64,000 bases of DNA, taken from the NCBI GenBank assembly GCA_023410715.1, contig JAEYPN010000030.1, forward strand, positions 186,001 through 250,000, given 5' to 3'. A program made the translations under genes and the position numbers. Under the pieces are notes generated by a model that did not search any database, was not told the DNA's origin, and was given only the letters and a program-made list of their open reading frames with translations. This DNA is from Bacillota bacterium. Lineage in GTDB: Bacteria > Bacillota_I > Bacilli_A > Izemoplasmatales > UBA1188. Each line of letters begins with the position of its first letter. Position 1 is the first letter of the stretch. Of the stretch, positions 54,753 through 63,402 are shown piece by piece.

Positions 54753-55775
54753 TTAAATTATTTTTTTTAGTTCCATTATAAGACTATCAATATGTTCTTT
54801 TGTAGTTTTGTATGTTGTAACAAATCTTACAACAACATCATCACCTAGATGGTTAAATATTTCGCAAGGATAATCAGCATTTATTTTATGATATAACGCT
54901 TCTTTCATCCTCACAAATATTTGATTGGTCATGGCTTTTTCATTAAGTTCTATACCTAATTTTTCCAGTTCATCTGCTAAGTAATAGGCCATTTCATTTG
55001 CCATTTTACCATATTCAAAATAGGTATTATCCTCTAAAACAGTTTCAAACATAATAGCAGTAATATAGCCTTTAGCAAGCATTCCACCTTTTTGTTTTAA
55101 TTGATATAAAAAGTCTTGAGATAATTCTTTTTTAATAATGATTGCTTCTCCAAAAAGTAAACCATTTTTCGTTCCACCAATAGTAAAGGCATCAACTAAC
55201 CTTGCAAGATCGGTTATCTTTATATCATTATCACGGCTAGTTAAAGCTGATGCTAGTCTTGCGCCATCAAGAAATAGAAGTAAGCCATTATCATGGGCAA
55301 AATTACTCAAATTTAAAAGTTCTTCTTTCGAATAAATTGTTCCAACTTCTGTTGACATTGAGATATATATAAGTTTTGGCTTTACCATATGGTAATCAGA
55401 GTGACTAAAGAGGATTTTTTTTATGTCATCAATATTAACTTTACCATTTTTATTCTTAACTGTTAAGACTTTATGACCAGTATTTTCAATTGCGCCTGTT
55501 TCGTGTACATTTATATGGCCTGTATCTGCACAAATAACTGCTTCATAAGGTAAGAGTAAATGATCAATTACAAGTAAATTCGCACTTGTTCCCCCAATTC
55601 CAAAAAAAACATTAAATGAATCATCACCAATTAATTCTAAAATCATTTTTTGGGCATTTTTGGTATGTATGTCTTGACCATAACCAACATTTTGTTCATT
55701 AGATAAAGAAATTAATTTTTCTAAAACTTTAGTTGATCCAATTGAATCATAATCATTCATAAAACTATATTTCAT
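54753..55775 (-). CDS. ltaE: Low-specificity threonine aldolase family PLP enzyme
   Basis: Fold-type I PLP enzyme that cleaves threonine or allo-threonine to glycine and acetaldehyde. FFGIGGTSANLLVIDHLL, HINVHETGAIE, LFLDGARLASAL, and the PLP Lys in TIGGTKNGLLFGEA are family features. 340 residues. Other beta-eliminating lyases of the same family cannot be fully excluded. Preceded with a four-base overlap by the P-loop kinase-like gene. Confidence 0.88.
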   Translation of the reverse strand: MKYSFMNDYDSIGSTKVLEKLISLSNEQNVGYGQDIHTKNAQKMILELIGDDSFNVFFGIGGTSANLLVIDHLLLPYEAVICADTGHINVHETGAIENTGHKVLTVKNKNGKVNIDDIKKILFSHSDYHMVKPKLIYISMSTEVGTIYSKEELLNLSNFAHDNGLLLFLDGARLASALTSRDNDIKITDLARLVDAFTIGGTKNGLLFGEAIIIKKELSQDFLYQLKQKGGMLAKGYITAIMFETVLEDNTYFEYGKMANEMAYYLADELEKLGIELNEKAMTNQIFVRMKEALYHKINADYPCEIFNHLGDDVVVRFVTTYKTTKEHIDSLIMELKKII

Positions 55776-56332
55776 TTTTTCTCCTCAAATAAGAATTTAA
55801 AAATTTTATCTTTTTCGTTAGAAATATCGTAAATATCAAAGTATTTTAAATTGTATTTTTGACATTTTTTTGCTAATTTATTACTCTCTTTAATTGCGTC
55901 AGCTAAAAAAGCAATATATTCATCACTAGATAAATGAGCATACCAATTATTTTTAATCTTATCACTATTTTCTTTTAACTCTTTTGACTTTTCTACTAAA
56001 GAAATTGAGTTATAACCAACGAAGCATGCTTTTACTAATCCTGGATACTCTAAAAGTAGTTTTTGTACAACATCGGTTGTGATATGAGATCCTTCGACTA
56101 GGTAATCATCTGTTGTTTCAATAATATTCTTTAATAAACGAATTAAGAATGGTTGAAGATTTTTACCAACCACTGCATCACTATCATTTGCATCAATGTT
56201 TAACCTTTTATCACTATTTAAAGCCATCATTAACATATCCGTAGAAAAATATGCAATTTTTTTCCTTTTTAGAATATCATTTGCTAGTAAAGATTTACCA
56301 CTTTTAGGAATTCCCCCTATTAGGTATAACAT
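55772..56332 (-). CDS. P-loop nucleotide kinase-like protein
   Basis: 186 residues. Walker A GGIPKSGKSLLAND at the N-terminus, then YFSTDMLMMAL and LVEGSHIT, typical of small-molecule kinases of the AAA_33/zeta-like group. The substrate is unknown. ATG 56332 chosen because GGGGTGG precedes it at five bases. Coupled to ltaE. Confidence 0.75.
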   Translation of the reverse strand: MLYLIGGIPKSGKSLLANDILKRKKIAYFSTDMLMMALNSDKRLNIDANDSDAVVGKNLQPFLIRLLKNIIETTDDYLVEGSHITTDVVQKLLLEYPGLVKACFVGYNSISLVEKSKELKENSDKIKNNWYAHLSSDEYIAFLADAIKESNKLAKKCQKYNLKYFDIYDISNEKDKIFKFLFEEKK

Positions 56333-56401
56333 AATTACCACCCCTCAGTAACATAATATAACATATTTTGTAAATAATGGCTACTTAAAAATGTTTTTTA
56401 T

Positions 56402-56443
56402 AAAAAAAGGTTAAATTTTTAAATTTAAAATTCAACCTTTTTA
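56402..56443 (-). terminator. Terminator of hsp20
   Basis: AAAAAGGTT / AACCTTTTT outer stem with an AT-rich inner stem and T7 tail on the minus strand. Confidence 0.75.
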
Positions 56444-56449
56444 ATAATG

Positions 56450-56851
56450 TTATTTAATTTGAATTACTTTAGTTTTAGGTACTTCTACATTTTTAGGAAC
56501 AGTGATGTTTAATACGCCATCTTCAAGTTTAGCTTCAATTTCATCCTCTTTAACTTCACCAACATAGAAGGTTCTCTCACAAGATGAATAAACTCTTTCT
56601 TTACGAAGGTAATCTTTTTCTTCTTTTTCTTCCTCCTTAGCGATAGATATTGTCAAATTACCTTCTTCTATATTAATATTAATTTCTTCTTTTTTGAAGC
56701 CAGGTACTTCAACTTGAAAATAATAGTTGTCATTGTCTTCATTAATATCTGTTTTCATAATTCCTTTTCTTAAGCAATTATCTCCAAATAAGAATTGATC
56801 AATTAAATCAAAATCACTGTTTTTGTAGTTTCCATTTTGTAAAAATCTCAT
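56450..56851 (-). CDS. Hsp20 family small heat-shock protein
   Basis: ATP-independent chaperone that holds unfolding proteins. Alpha-crystallin domain from about residue 33 (NYYFQVEVPGFKKEEININI) to the conserved KLEDGVLNITVPK, and an IxI-type tail (KVIQIK). 133 residues. ATG 56851 chosen since AAGGAG is seven bases before it. Under a double CIRCE, so HrcA control is expected. Confidence 0.94.
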   Translation of the reverse strand: MRFLQNGNYKNSDFDLIDQFLFGDNCLRKGIMKTDINEDNDNYYFQVEVPGFKKEEININIEEGNLTISIAKEEEKEEKDYLRKERVYSSCERTFYVGEVKEDEIEAKLEDGVLNITVPKNVEVPKTKVIQIK

Positions 56852-56871
56852 AATTTCACTCCTTTTAATGA

Positions 56872-56898
56872 TTAGCACTCTTATTACCTTTGTGCTAA
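56872..56898 (-). promoter_or_regulatory. CIRCE operator 1 (HrcA site)
   Basis: TTAGCACTC-N9-TTGTGCTAA. The left half is consensus; the right half has two mismatches to GAGTGCTAA. It lies between the -10 and the ribosome-binding site of hsp20. Confidence 0.85.
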
Positions 56899-56902
56899 TT
56901 AT

Positions 56903-56930
56903 ATTATACCATTATTTTTAGCACTGTCAA
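56903..56930 (-). promoter_or_regulatory. SigA promoter of hsp20
   Basis: TTGACA (56930-56925), 16-base spacer, TATAAT (56908-56903) on the minus strand, both hexamers perfect. Confidence 0.9.
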
Positions 56931-56944
56931 TAGTTAAGTGCTAA
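56918..56944 (-). promoter_or_regulatory. CIRCE operator 2 (HrcA site)
   Basis: TTAGCACTG-N9-AAGTGCTAA, one mismatch per half. It covers the -35 element of the hsp20 promoter. Confidence 0.85.
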
Positions 56945-57001
56945 TTTTTTTATATTTTTTTATTTTTTTCCTTTTTATTACGATTTTTTACCTCTACAAA
57001 T

Positions 57002-57033
57002 AAAAAAGGTAACACTTTTATCATGTTACCTTG
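57002..57033 (-). terminator. Terminator of the membrane pyrophosphatase gene
   Basis: AAGGTAACA / TGTTACCTT perfect stem with a T6 tail on the minus strand. Confidence 0.85.
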
Positions 57034-57041
57034 ATAACTAT

Positions 57042-59216
57042 TTAAAATAAACTGCTGATTATAACGTATATTGCATTAATGACCACAAATAGTGTTGTTG
57101 AAATAGTAGACATCATTTTAATAAAAATATCTAGTGATACGCCAACTACGTCTTTTCTTGTATCTCCTACGGTATCGCCAATAATTGCAGCTTTGTGAGC
57201 TTTAGATCCTTTACCAAGTCCTTTTATTCCACCTGATTCAATAAATTTTTTAGCATTATCAAATGAGCCACCAGAATTACCCATAAATATTGCTCTTGGA
57301 ATAGCAACTATTGTTGAACCAAGTAAAACACCGACAACAAATTCAGGCCCTAAAATAGCACCGCCTATAAATGGGACAGCTAAGGCAATTATTGATGGTA
57401 GTAACATCCTTTTTAAAGCCGATGAAGTTGCAAGTTTTACAAGTTCATTATAATTTGGATCTTTCGTACCTTTAAGTATTTCTGGATCAGATAATTGCTT
57501 ATCACCAACATCAGCTAATTCTTTTGCAGACTTAATTGTATTATCCGTTAAAATTGAAATAAAGAATTCAATTAATGCTCCGCCAATAATGCATCCAGCA
57601 ATAACTAAATAACTATCAATTGTTGGAACACTCGCAAAATTACCAACATATGCACAAATTAAAGATACAGTAGCAAAAGCTGCTGAACCAATCGCAAATC
57701 CTTTACCAATTGCGGCAGTTGTATTACCAACTGAATCAAGTTTATCAGTGATACTTCTTACTTCTTCAGGTAGATGACAAGCCTCAGCTAATCCGCCAGC
57801 ATTATCTGCTATTGGTCCAAAAGCATCAATTGAAACTGTTGTACCGACAAACGATAACATACCAAGTGAAGCAATAGCGATGCCATAAAAGCCACCAATA
57901 AATCCAGAAACTACTAAAGCAATACCAATAATTAGAATTGGTAATAAACACGATCTTGAACCAACAGCATCACCTTTTGTAATAACAAATGCTTCTCCTT
58001 CAGTTGCATATTCAGCAACAGTTCTAGTTGGCTTATGATCACTGCTTGTATAATATTCAGTAATAATACCAATTGCAACACCACTAACAAGTCCTAAAAC
58101 AGATGAAACCCAAGGTGTAGCCCAGCCTAACTTCCAACCAAGAGCTTCTAAGTCATATGCAGAATTATTAAAAGCAACGTAAGATAAGACTCCGCAGATT
58201 AGAATTGTCAATCCAGCTGAAATATAAGTGGCTAGATTAAGTTCTTTTGATGGATTATTACTCATCTTTCTAAATGAAACAAGCACAATACCAAGTACGC
58301 ACCCAAGTAGTCCACCACCAGCAAGCACTAGTGGATAAATATAGGTAGCTTTAAACAAATCAGCTGTTATACCATTTATTGATAACAAACTAATCGCAAT
58401 AACGATTGATGCGGATATAGTTGCGACAAAGCTTTCGAGTAAATCAGAACAGTTACCAGCAATATCATTAACATTATCACCGATAAAATCTGCAATTACA
58501 TTAGGAATACGACTGTCATCTTCTGGTAAATCATTTCTAATTTTTCCTAAGATATCTGCAGAAATGTCTGCCGCTTTAGTATAATTGCCACCAGCAACAC
58601 GGTTAAACATCGCTACAGTTGAACAACCAAGTGAGTATGTAGTAATCCGCATTATTGAAGCATTAGTTAATAAAGCCTTAAATTCTATAAGTCCATTACC
58701 TTCATAAGTTTTTAATGATGATAGACCTACACCTGACAAGGTCTCAAGTGTCTGCGGACCAACTCCACTGATTAGTACAACTATTACTATGCCTAAAAGT
58801 CCAAAGGCTTGTACGCTTAAGCCACTTATTGAACCTCCCTTTAAAGCAACTTTAACTGTTTCTCCCACTGATAATGTCTCTTTTGCCTTGTTAGCAGTTC
58901 TAACGTTGGCATAAGTCGCACTCTTCATCCCTAAAATACATACTGTACTTGACATTAAAGCGCCAAACATATAGGTAATACCACTAAACTTTTCAATGAA
59001 CAAAGAAAATAAAACTGCCAAAAGTGTAATAACAATTGAAATAGTTGTAAATTCCTTTTTAATAAAAACATTTGATCCCTCACGAATGATTGCACTCATT
59101 TTGACCATTCGTTCATTTCCTTCGCTCATTTGCTTGATGCTTACATAATTATAAATTACGTAAATCATTGTAAGTATACAGACAAAAATAATAATCCATA
59201 ACCAAATATTACTCAT
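57042..59216 (-). CDS. hppA: Membrane-bound ion-pumping pyrophosphatase
   Basis: Couples PPi hydrolysis to outward H+ or Na+ transport. 724 residues with about 16 membrane segments. PPi-binding motifs: ADISADILGKI, IGDNVNDIAGNCSDL, DAFGPIADNAGG and GDTVGDTRKD. The residue after GNTT is Ala (VGNTTAAIGKG), with Gly three on, which marks the K+-dependent subfamily in the literature. The pumped ion cannot be fixed by reading alone. Monocistronic. Confidence 0.96.
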   Translation of the reverse strand: MSNIWLWIIIFVCILTMIYVIYNYVSIKQMSEGNERMVKMSAIIREGSNVFIKKEFTTISIVITLLAVLFSLFIEKFSGITYMFGALMSSTVCILGMKSATYANVRTANKAKETLSVGETVKVALKGGSISGLSVQAFGLLGIVIVVLISGVGPQTLETLSGVGLSSLKTYEGNGLIEFKALLTNASIMRITTYSLGCSTVAMFNRVAGGNYTKAADISADILGKIRNDLPEDDSRIPNVIADFIGDNVNDIAGNCSDLLESFVATISASIVIAISLLSINGITADLFKATYIYPLVLAGGGLLGCVLGIVLVSFRKMSNNPSKELNLATYISAGLTILICGVLSYVAFNNSAYDLEALGWKLGWATPWVSSVLGLVSGVAIGIITEYYTSSDHKPTRTVAEYATEGEAFVITKGDAVGSRSCLLPILIIGIALVVSGFIGGFYGIAIASLGMLSFVGTTVSIDAFGPIADNAGGLAEACHLPEEVRSITDKLDSVGNTTAAIGKGFAIGSAAFATVSLICAYVGNFASVPTIDSYLVIAGCIIGGALIEFFISILTDNTIKSAKELADVGDKQLSDPEILKGTKDPNYNELVKLATSSALKRMLLPSIIALAVPFIGGAILGPEFVVGVLLGSTIVAIPRAIFMGNSGGSFDNAKKFIESGGIKGLGKGSKAHKAAIIGDTVGDTRKDVVGVSLDIFIKMMSTISTTLFVVINAIYVIISSLF

Positions 59217-59500
59217 TTTTACCCCCTATTAAATTTTTATTTAGTTATAATTCTATGTATATTATAATATATTTTTATTCTTATTTGTTTAATAATTTTA
59301 AAGTTTAAAGGGCAAAATTATAAAGTTTAGTTTATATTGAATATTCTTCTGTGCAAATATGGAATAAAACCTATATTAGTGCATTTTGTGTTAGTTTTTG
59401 GCATTAAAATTAAAAAAGTAAAAATATTTTTATCTTCTTAAAATTATCTTTTGTATAACTAAGAAATTAGAGTTCATAATAAAGTTGGAGGATGTAAAAA

Positions 59501-59986
59501 ATGAAAAATATTTATGAAGAATTTAATGTGTTTTTAGAATCAATTCATTCAGGATCTAAAGTTTTTAAAATGTATAGGACAATGACCAATGATGATGAGT
59601 TAAATAATTTACTCGCTGAAATTGTTGAATACTTTGAGCAACATGAGACAAGTGTTTCAGAAGTTTTAAAAAATCATAGTGTTCAACCAACTAATACTAT
59701 TTCACCAGGTAAAGAGCTAATTGTTTGGATTGAAAAAGTTAAAACACAAATGAAACTGGGTAAAGCATCAAGTGAACCAGAAGAATATAACATTACTAAC
59801 AATGATGATGACTTAGATATTGGTATAAGTGCATTAAAAAGTTTAAATATGGGTATAACTAAAGGACTTGAATTTGTTTATATCCATCGTGGTTTAGAAA
59901 TAGAAGCCTTAAAAAAGGTTATTAAAGATTATGGTTACTTATATGACAAGCTTTTAAACTTTATTGTTAAAAAATACTTGGAATAA
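59501..59986 (+). CDS. Predicted four-helix bundle protein, ferritin-like/DUF2383-like
   Basis: 161 residues, helical and acidic, with a gap between the first and second halves rich in Asp and Asn. YEEFNVFLESIHSGSKVFKM, YFEQHETSVSEVL and TKGLEFVYIHRGLEIEALKK give Glu and His pairs that could bind metal, but the ferritin ExxH spacing is not clear. Start ATG 59501 with GGAGG. Plus strand, own terminator. Function unknown. Confidence 0.6.
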   Translation: MKNIYEEFNVFLESIHSGSKVFKMYRTMTNDDELNNLLAEIVEYFEQHETSVSEVLKNHSVQPTNTISPGKELIVWIEKVKTQMKLGKASSEPEEYNITNNDDDLDIGISALKSLNMGITKGLEFVYIHRGLEIEALKKVIKDYGYLYDKLLNFIVKKYLE

Positions 59987-60028
59987 AAAAATGGTAAGAT
60001 ATTTATAAACTAAATATTTTACCATTTT
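59987..60028 (+). terminator. Terminator of the helical-bundle gene
   Basis: AAAATGGTAA / TTACCATTTT outer stem with a further AT-rich inner stem. Confidence 0.75.
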
Positions 60029-60080
60029 CATTTTTTAAAATAAATCAGTTCTCTTTTATTATTTCACTTATAACACTAAA

Positions 60081-60239
60081 CTAATTTCTGGACGCTAAAA
60101 CCCCATTAGGTTTATTTCTTGTGAAAATTGATAAAGCCCCAATAACCGACCATTCACCAATTGTTCATTACCACAAATAACAAGATTTAAAGCAATAAAG
60201 CAATTATTTTTAACTACAATTAGTTTGATATATTCTTCG
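60081..60239 (-). pseudogene. Remnant of a hexapeptide-repeat acyltransferase
   Basis: Two minus-strand frames join into one recognisable C-terminus. The first codes KLIVVKNNCFIALNLVICGN; after a frameshift near 60150-60163 the second codes TIGEWSVIGALSIFTRNKPN, then GVLASRN and a stop at 60081. This is the pattern NCFIGANSVILGGVTIGDxSVIGAGSVVTKDIP of left-handed beta-helix acetyltransferases. No start or N-terminal part is left. A decayed gene. Confidence 0.7.
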
Positions 60240-60541
60240 CAAGAATATGTATTTTTTTTATATACATATTTCTTTTTTTCTATATAAATGGATGAATTGT
60301 AGTCATTAGTGAGATATTAGAATCAATAAAAACATTTTACCAAATTAAACAGTGTAGACATCTATAATCTTTAAATTAAAACTACACCATCTTAAAATTT
60401 ACACAAAATTCTTGACGCTACCTATTAGAAATTTTAAACCGATTACATAATATTATCAACTGATTAAATTTTATCTAATATTATCTATTCACACTGATAT
60501 CGTTAATAAAAAAACTTAAATTCAAAAAGTTTCATTTATTT
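60240..60541. other. AT-rich spacer with a possible insertion-sequence end
   Basis: No coding frame. At 60393-60422 the plus strand reads TTTACACAAAATTCTTGACG followed by CTACC. From memory this resembles terminal repeats of IS256/Mutator-type elements, but no partner repeat or transposase remnant was found. Nothing else recognised. Confidence 0.25.
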
Positions 60542-61255
60542 TTAACCTTTATAAAAAGACTTAGGTATAATTTTAAGAATAAATCCTATTATTCTCCATC
60601 TCTTTGTAACTACTGCTTCTATTTTTTTCTTCTTTATCGCTTTATATATCTGTTTGCTTACTTTCTCAACTGGCATTACCCAAAATACGCCTTCGCCTTT
60701 TGCCATAGCGGTATCAACTAACCCTGGTTTAATATCAGTAATTGTAATAGACAAATGCGCTCTTTTAATTTTTCCACGTAGTCCTTCTAAATAATTAGAA
60801 ATATAAGCTTTACTGGCGTTATAAGCAGGGCATATTGCTGAACCACGTATTCCAGCTAAAGATGATATTACAACTAAGTGACCAGACTTTCTATTCATAA
60901 AATATTGCATAGCACAATTAACTACTGCAGTAACACCACTAACATTAGTATCAATTGTTTTTTTCTCTAAATCCCATTTTAAATCTTCATTTTCATATCC
61001 AATACCAGCACTAACAATGATTAAATCAACATTTCCCATTTCACTAATCAACGAGTTTAAATCATCAATTGTCTTTTTTGTATCTACAATATCCATTTGT
61101 CTAATATATGATTTATTTGGAAGTTCTTCTTTTAGACTCTCTAGTAATTCTATACGTCTTCCAGTAACACCTATTTCATATTCATCTTTAGACATAATAA
61201 TCGCTAATTGTTTTCCAATTCCACTAGTCGCACCAATAACAATCCCTTTTTTCAT
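60542..61255 (-). CDS. Short-chain dehydrogenase/reductase
   Basis: 237 residues, Rossmann fold. Cofactor motif GATSGIGK at residues 8-15, VVISSLAG with catalytic Ser, and YNASK with Tyr and Lys. The tail is basic and hydrophobic (WRIIGFILKIIPKSFYKG), as in DltE/YqjQ-like members that touch membranes. The substrate is unknown. SD AAGGAAGG. First intact gene of the right-hand accessory region. Confidence 0.9.
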   Translation of the reverse strand: MKKGIVIGATSGIGKQLAIIMSKDEYEIGVTGRRIELLESLKEELPNKSYIRQMDIVDTKKTIDDLNSLISEMGNVDLIIVSAGIGYENEDLKWDLEKKTIDTNVSGVTAVVNCAMQYFMNRKSGHLVVISSLAGIRGSAICPAYNASKAYISNYLEGLRGKIKRAHLSITITDIKPGLVDTAMAKGEGVFWVMPVEKVSKQIYKAIKKKKIEAVVTKRWRIIGFILKIIPKSFYKG

Positions 61256-61587
61256 TTTATTTTTCCTTCCTTGTTAGTGTTTTTTGCGTGTACCACTAAA
61301 ATTTAATAAGCAACTTAAAAATTATGATTATTTTAAAAGTTATTACTTAGCATCCTAAGAAGTCAATTCCACACTACCGCTAAATATTTATCAAAAATAA
61401 TTTTGTTTCTATTAACTCGTTTTTTATTATCAATAAATAGACAATTATAAATTTTTAGAAAATAATATTATTCTTTTTAAGAAACTATAACTTTTTTTAT
61501 TTTTCCTCTATACCGATTAAATTTTAAAACATCCCACTTCTCATCTATATGCTTAACACCATCAAAGATATCTTTTCTACTATATTT
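61256..61587. other. Spacer between SDR and HD genes
   Basis: 332 bases. The part next to the HD gene (61477-61587) is an open in-frame tail, listed separately. The rest (61256-61470) is AT-rich with stops in all frames and no clear terminator. Confidence 0.4.
61477..61587 (-). other. In-frame coding-like tail after the HD gene stop
   Basis: Directly after the TAA of the HD gene the same frame stays open for 36 codons (KYSRKDIFDGVKHIDEKWD and so on) to a second TAA. It has normal codon character and a Trp. It may be the former C-terminus cut off by a nonsense mutation, or a fragment of another gene. Confidence 0.45.
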
Positions 61588-62202
61588 TTATTTTAATGTA
61601 TCGTATATATTTTTTGTATACTCTTTAAATGCCGTTGGATTCTTTAATAATGTTCTAATATCATATAGCATTTTTCGCGTGTATTTTGTATCTAACCATA
61701 CTTTTAAATATCCATTTTCACCATATTTCTCTTCTATATGTTTATAGATATCCGAATATATACTTTCAAATGACTCAGAGTTTTTAGCTCGGAATAAAAT
61801 AGTTCTTTTAATAATTGTTTCCATAGTATCTGAACGATCAGCTTCTGCAACTATTTTGCCATAAATTGTTCTTGGTGAATTTTTTGAACTTGCTCTATGA
61901 TCCTCCACAGCCTCTTTCATATTTACTAATTCTTCTAATGTAAATAAGTTTTTAATAAAGTTGTCTTCTAAAAGCATTTGTCCGCTTATAATATGATGTC
62001 TTTCTCTTTCAACAATAAGTCCTAAATCATGAAATGCAGCAATCGTATATACCATATTTAAATTTACATCATAGTCCTTAGCAATCTCTAGAGATTTATC
62101 AATAACATCATGAACATGACTTCCGCTATGTGCTAAATCTAACAATTTATATTTTGGTAAAATATTTAACTCTATGTATTCTTTTAGTTCATTATTAATC
62201 AT
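61588..62202 (-). CDS. HD-domain phosphohydrolase
   Basis: 204 residues. The metal-binding HD pattern is seen in HSGSHVHDVIDKSLE, IAAFHDLGL, RHHIISGQML and VEDHRAS. This layout suits small uncharacterised HD hydrolases acting on nucleotides. AGGAGC precedes the ATG. The gene may be truncated, given the open frame after its stop. Confidence 0.85.
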   Translation of the reverse strand: MINNELKEYIELNILPKYKLLDLAHSGSHVHDVIDKSLEIAKDYDVNLNMVYTIAAFHDLGLIVERERHHIISGQMLLEDNFIKNLFTLEELVNMKEAVEDHRASSKNSPRTIYGKIVAEADRSDTMETIIKRTILFRAKNSESFESIYSDIYKHIEEKYGENGYLKVWLDTKYTRKMLYDIRTLLKNPTAFKEYTKNIYDTLK

Positions 62203-62325
62203 TTTTTCGCTCCTGTTTCATTAATCATATTATATATTTAAAGTATTAAAATTAGTAATTTGTGTCTCTATTAACTTCCTATTATTAATATTAAGCCAAA
62301 AAGTCTAATATAAAATTTTATCTGA

Positions 62326-62445
62326 CTATTGCTTATTATTTGTGTTGGATGGGCAATTTTGATACAATGCGTACAGTTGCCTATAGTTAATTTTATATAC
62401 ATTTTTGGTAAGCAAAGCCGTTAAGGAAGCTAAATACTCCCCCAT
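62326..62445 (-). other. Short orphan ORF of 39 codons
   Basis: ATG 62445 to TAG 62326, starting MGEYLASLTALLTKNVYKIN. Its base composition is more GC-rich than the surroundings, like the neighbouring GNAT gene, so the two may have arrived together. Not recognised; no clear ribosome-binding site. The rest of the spacer (62203-62325) is AT-rich and featureless. Confidence 0.25.
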
Positions 62446-62490
62446 CAAGCATTGTATAAGTTAATCGAGACAAAAAGTAATTTATCTAAA

Positions 62491-62988
62491 TCATATACTA
62501 ATGGAATAAAGGACCTCTACAGTGTCCAAAGCATGCTTTAATATTCCAGTCAAAACAAAACCTTTCGCCTCATAAAAAGCTCTAGCGCGGACGTTATCTT
62601 TAAGCACCCATAAAACCACCTCGGAGTATCCTGCCGCCTTTATATCCTTTAAAACATGATCGATCATCATGCTTCCATAACCTTTATGCCAGTTTTCTGG
62701 CAAACTATGAATGCAAATAAGTTCTGCTTTGTCAGTAAATTCTTTATCCCGCGCCTTGTCCCAATACGCGATGCAGTGTGGTTTGCCATTAACCGAAAGA
62801 ATATACCCATTTCCTTTATTTTCAGTCAAAAGTCGCTTATACATCTCGATTGCTTTATCAATGTTAGTATATTTAACCAACGTTTCCTCGTCAAGAATCC
62901 CAGCAAATGCGGCTTTCCAACTTTCAGTTTGTATATATGCCAAGGTGTTTTCATCACCATGTAGAACTTTTCGAATACTCACTCCCAT
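62491..62988 (-). CDS. GNAT family N-acetyltransferase
   Basis: 165 residues, complete GNAT fold. Acyl-CoA loop LPENWHKGYGSMMIDHVL, then VVLWVLKDNVRARAFYEAKGFVLTG, the classical end of the family. The N-terminus (SWKAAFAGILDEETL) is like many ribosomal-protein or small-molecule acetyltransferases. Visibly higher GC than its neighbours (GCC, GCG and CGC codons), which suggests recent transfer. GGAGG lies 11 bases before the ATG. Confidence 0.9.
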   Translation of the reverse strand: MGVSIRKVLHGDENTLAYIQTESWKAAFAGILDEETLVKYTNIDKAIEMYKRLLTENKGNGYILSVNGKPHCIAYWDKARDKEFTDKAELICIHSLPENWHKGYGSMMIDHVLKDIKAAGYSEVVLWVLKDNVRARAFYEAKGFVLTGILKHALDTVEVLYSISI

Positions 62989-63174
62989 ATCTATTTAAGC
63001 CTCCGTTAAATTAGAATTTATTGCACCCATATTAAATTTAGAATCATTAACATAAAACAAATAAATTATAGCATAAAATATTGAATTTTTCAAAATTAAA
63101 CCAAAACAAAAGGCCCTTTTTGCTTTAGCTTACTTTACTATTTTACTTCTTCTTTTTACAATTTTTTTAAAATT

Positions 63175-63206
63175 AAAAAAATGACACAAGTAATTGTATC
63201 ATTTTA
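63175..63206 (-). terminator. Probable terminator of the right-edge transcript
   Basis: As transcribed: AAAATGATACAA, a four-base loop, TTGTGTCATTTTTTT; one G-U pair and a T7 tail. Confidence 0.6.
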
Positions 63207-63273
63207 GTATATGCAATATGTGTGAAAACACATAAAATGATACAAAAACAAGCCTATTATGGGATTCGAATGC

Positions 63274-63354
63274 TTAATTAACCTCATCAATATGAATTAA
63301 CATTTGATCATTCTTTTGTAATAATTCTAGTGCTTTTTCAATATTAACACCCAC
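63274..63354 (-). other. Small coding-like fragment
   Basis: From GTG 63354 the frame codes VGVNIEKALELLQKNDQMLI followed by HIDEVN and a stop at 63274. It looks like a helical protein end, open upstream for another dozen codons without a good start. Possibly the remains of a gene; not recognised. Confidence 0.25.
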
Positions 63355-63402
63355 CCTAATTAAGCAACTAAGATTCTTCCTTTGTAATTTTTACACACTT
63401 TC

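Larger units (their letters stand above)
62989..63402. other. Spacer with hairpins and a coding fragment
   Basis: Carries a likely terminator (63175-63206), a perfect hairpin TATGTGT-GAAA-ACACATA (about 63219-63236) and the coding fragment listed below. Otherwise no gene seen. Confidence 0.4.

Noticed and set aside
62656..62998. Plus-strand frames opposite the GNAT gene
   Set aside because: Two long antisense frames exist because the gene is GC-richer, but the minus-strand frame has the full GNAT motifs.
63258..63280. T-arm-like GATTCGAA string, possible tRNA remnant
   Set aside because: The flanks do not pair as a T stem and no acceptor or anticodon arm is near. The bases fall at the end of a small coding frame.
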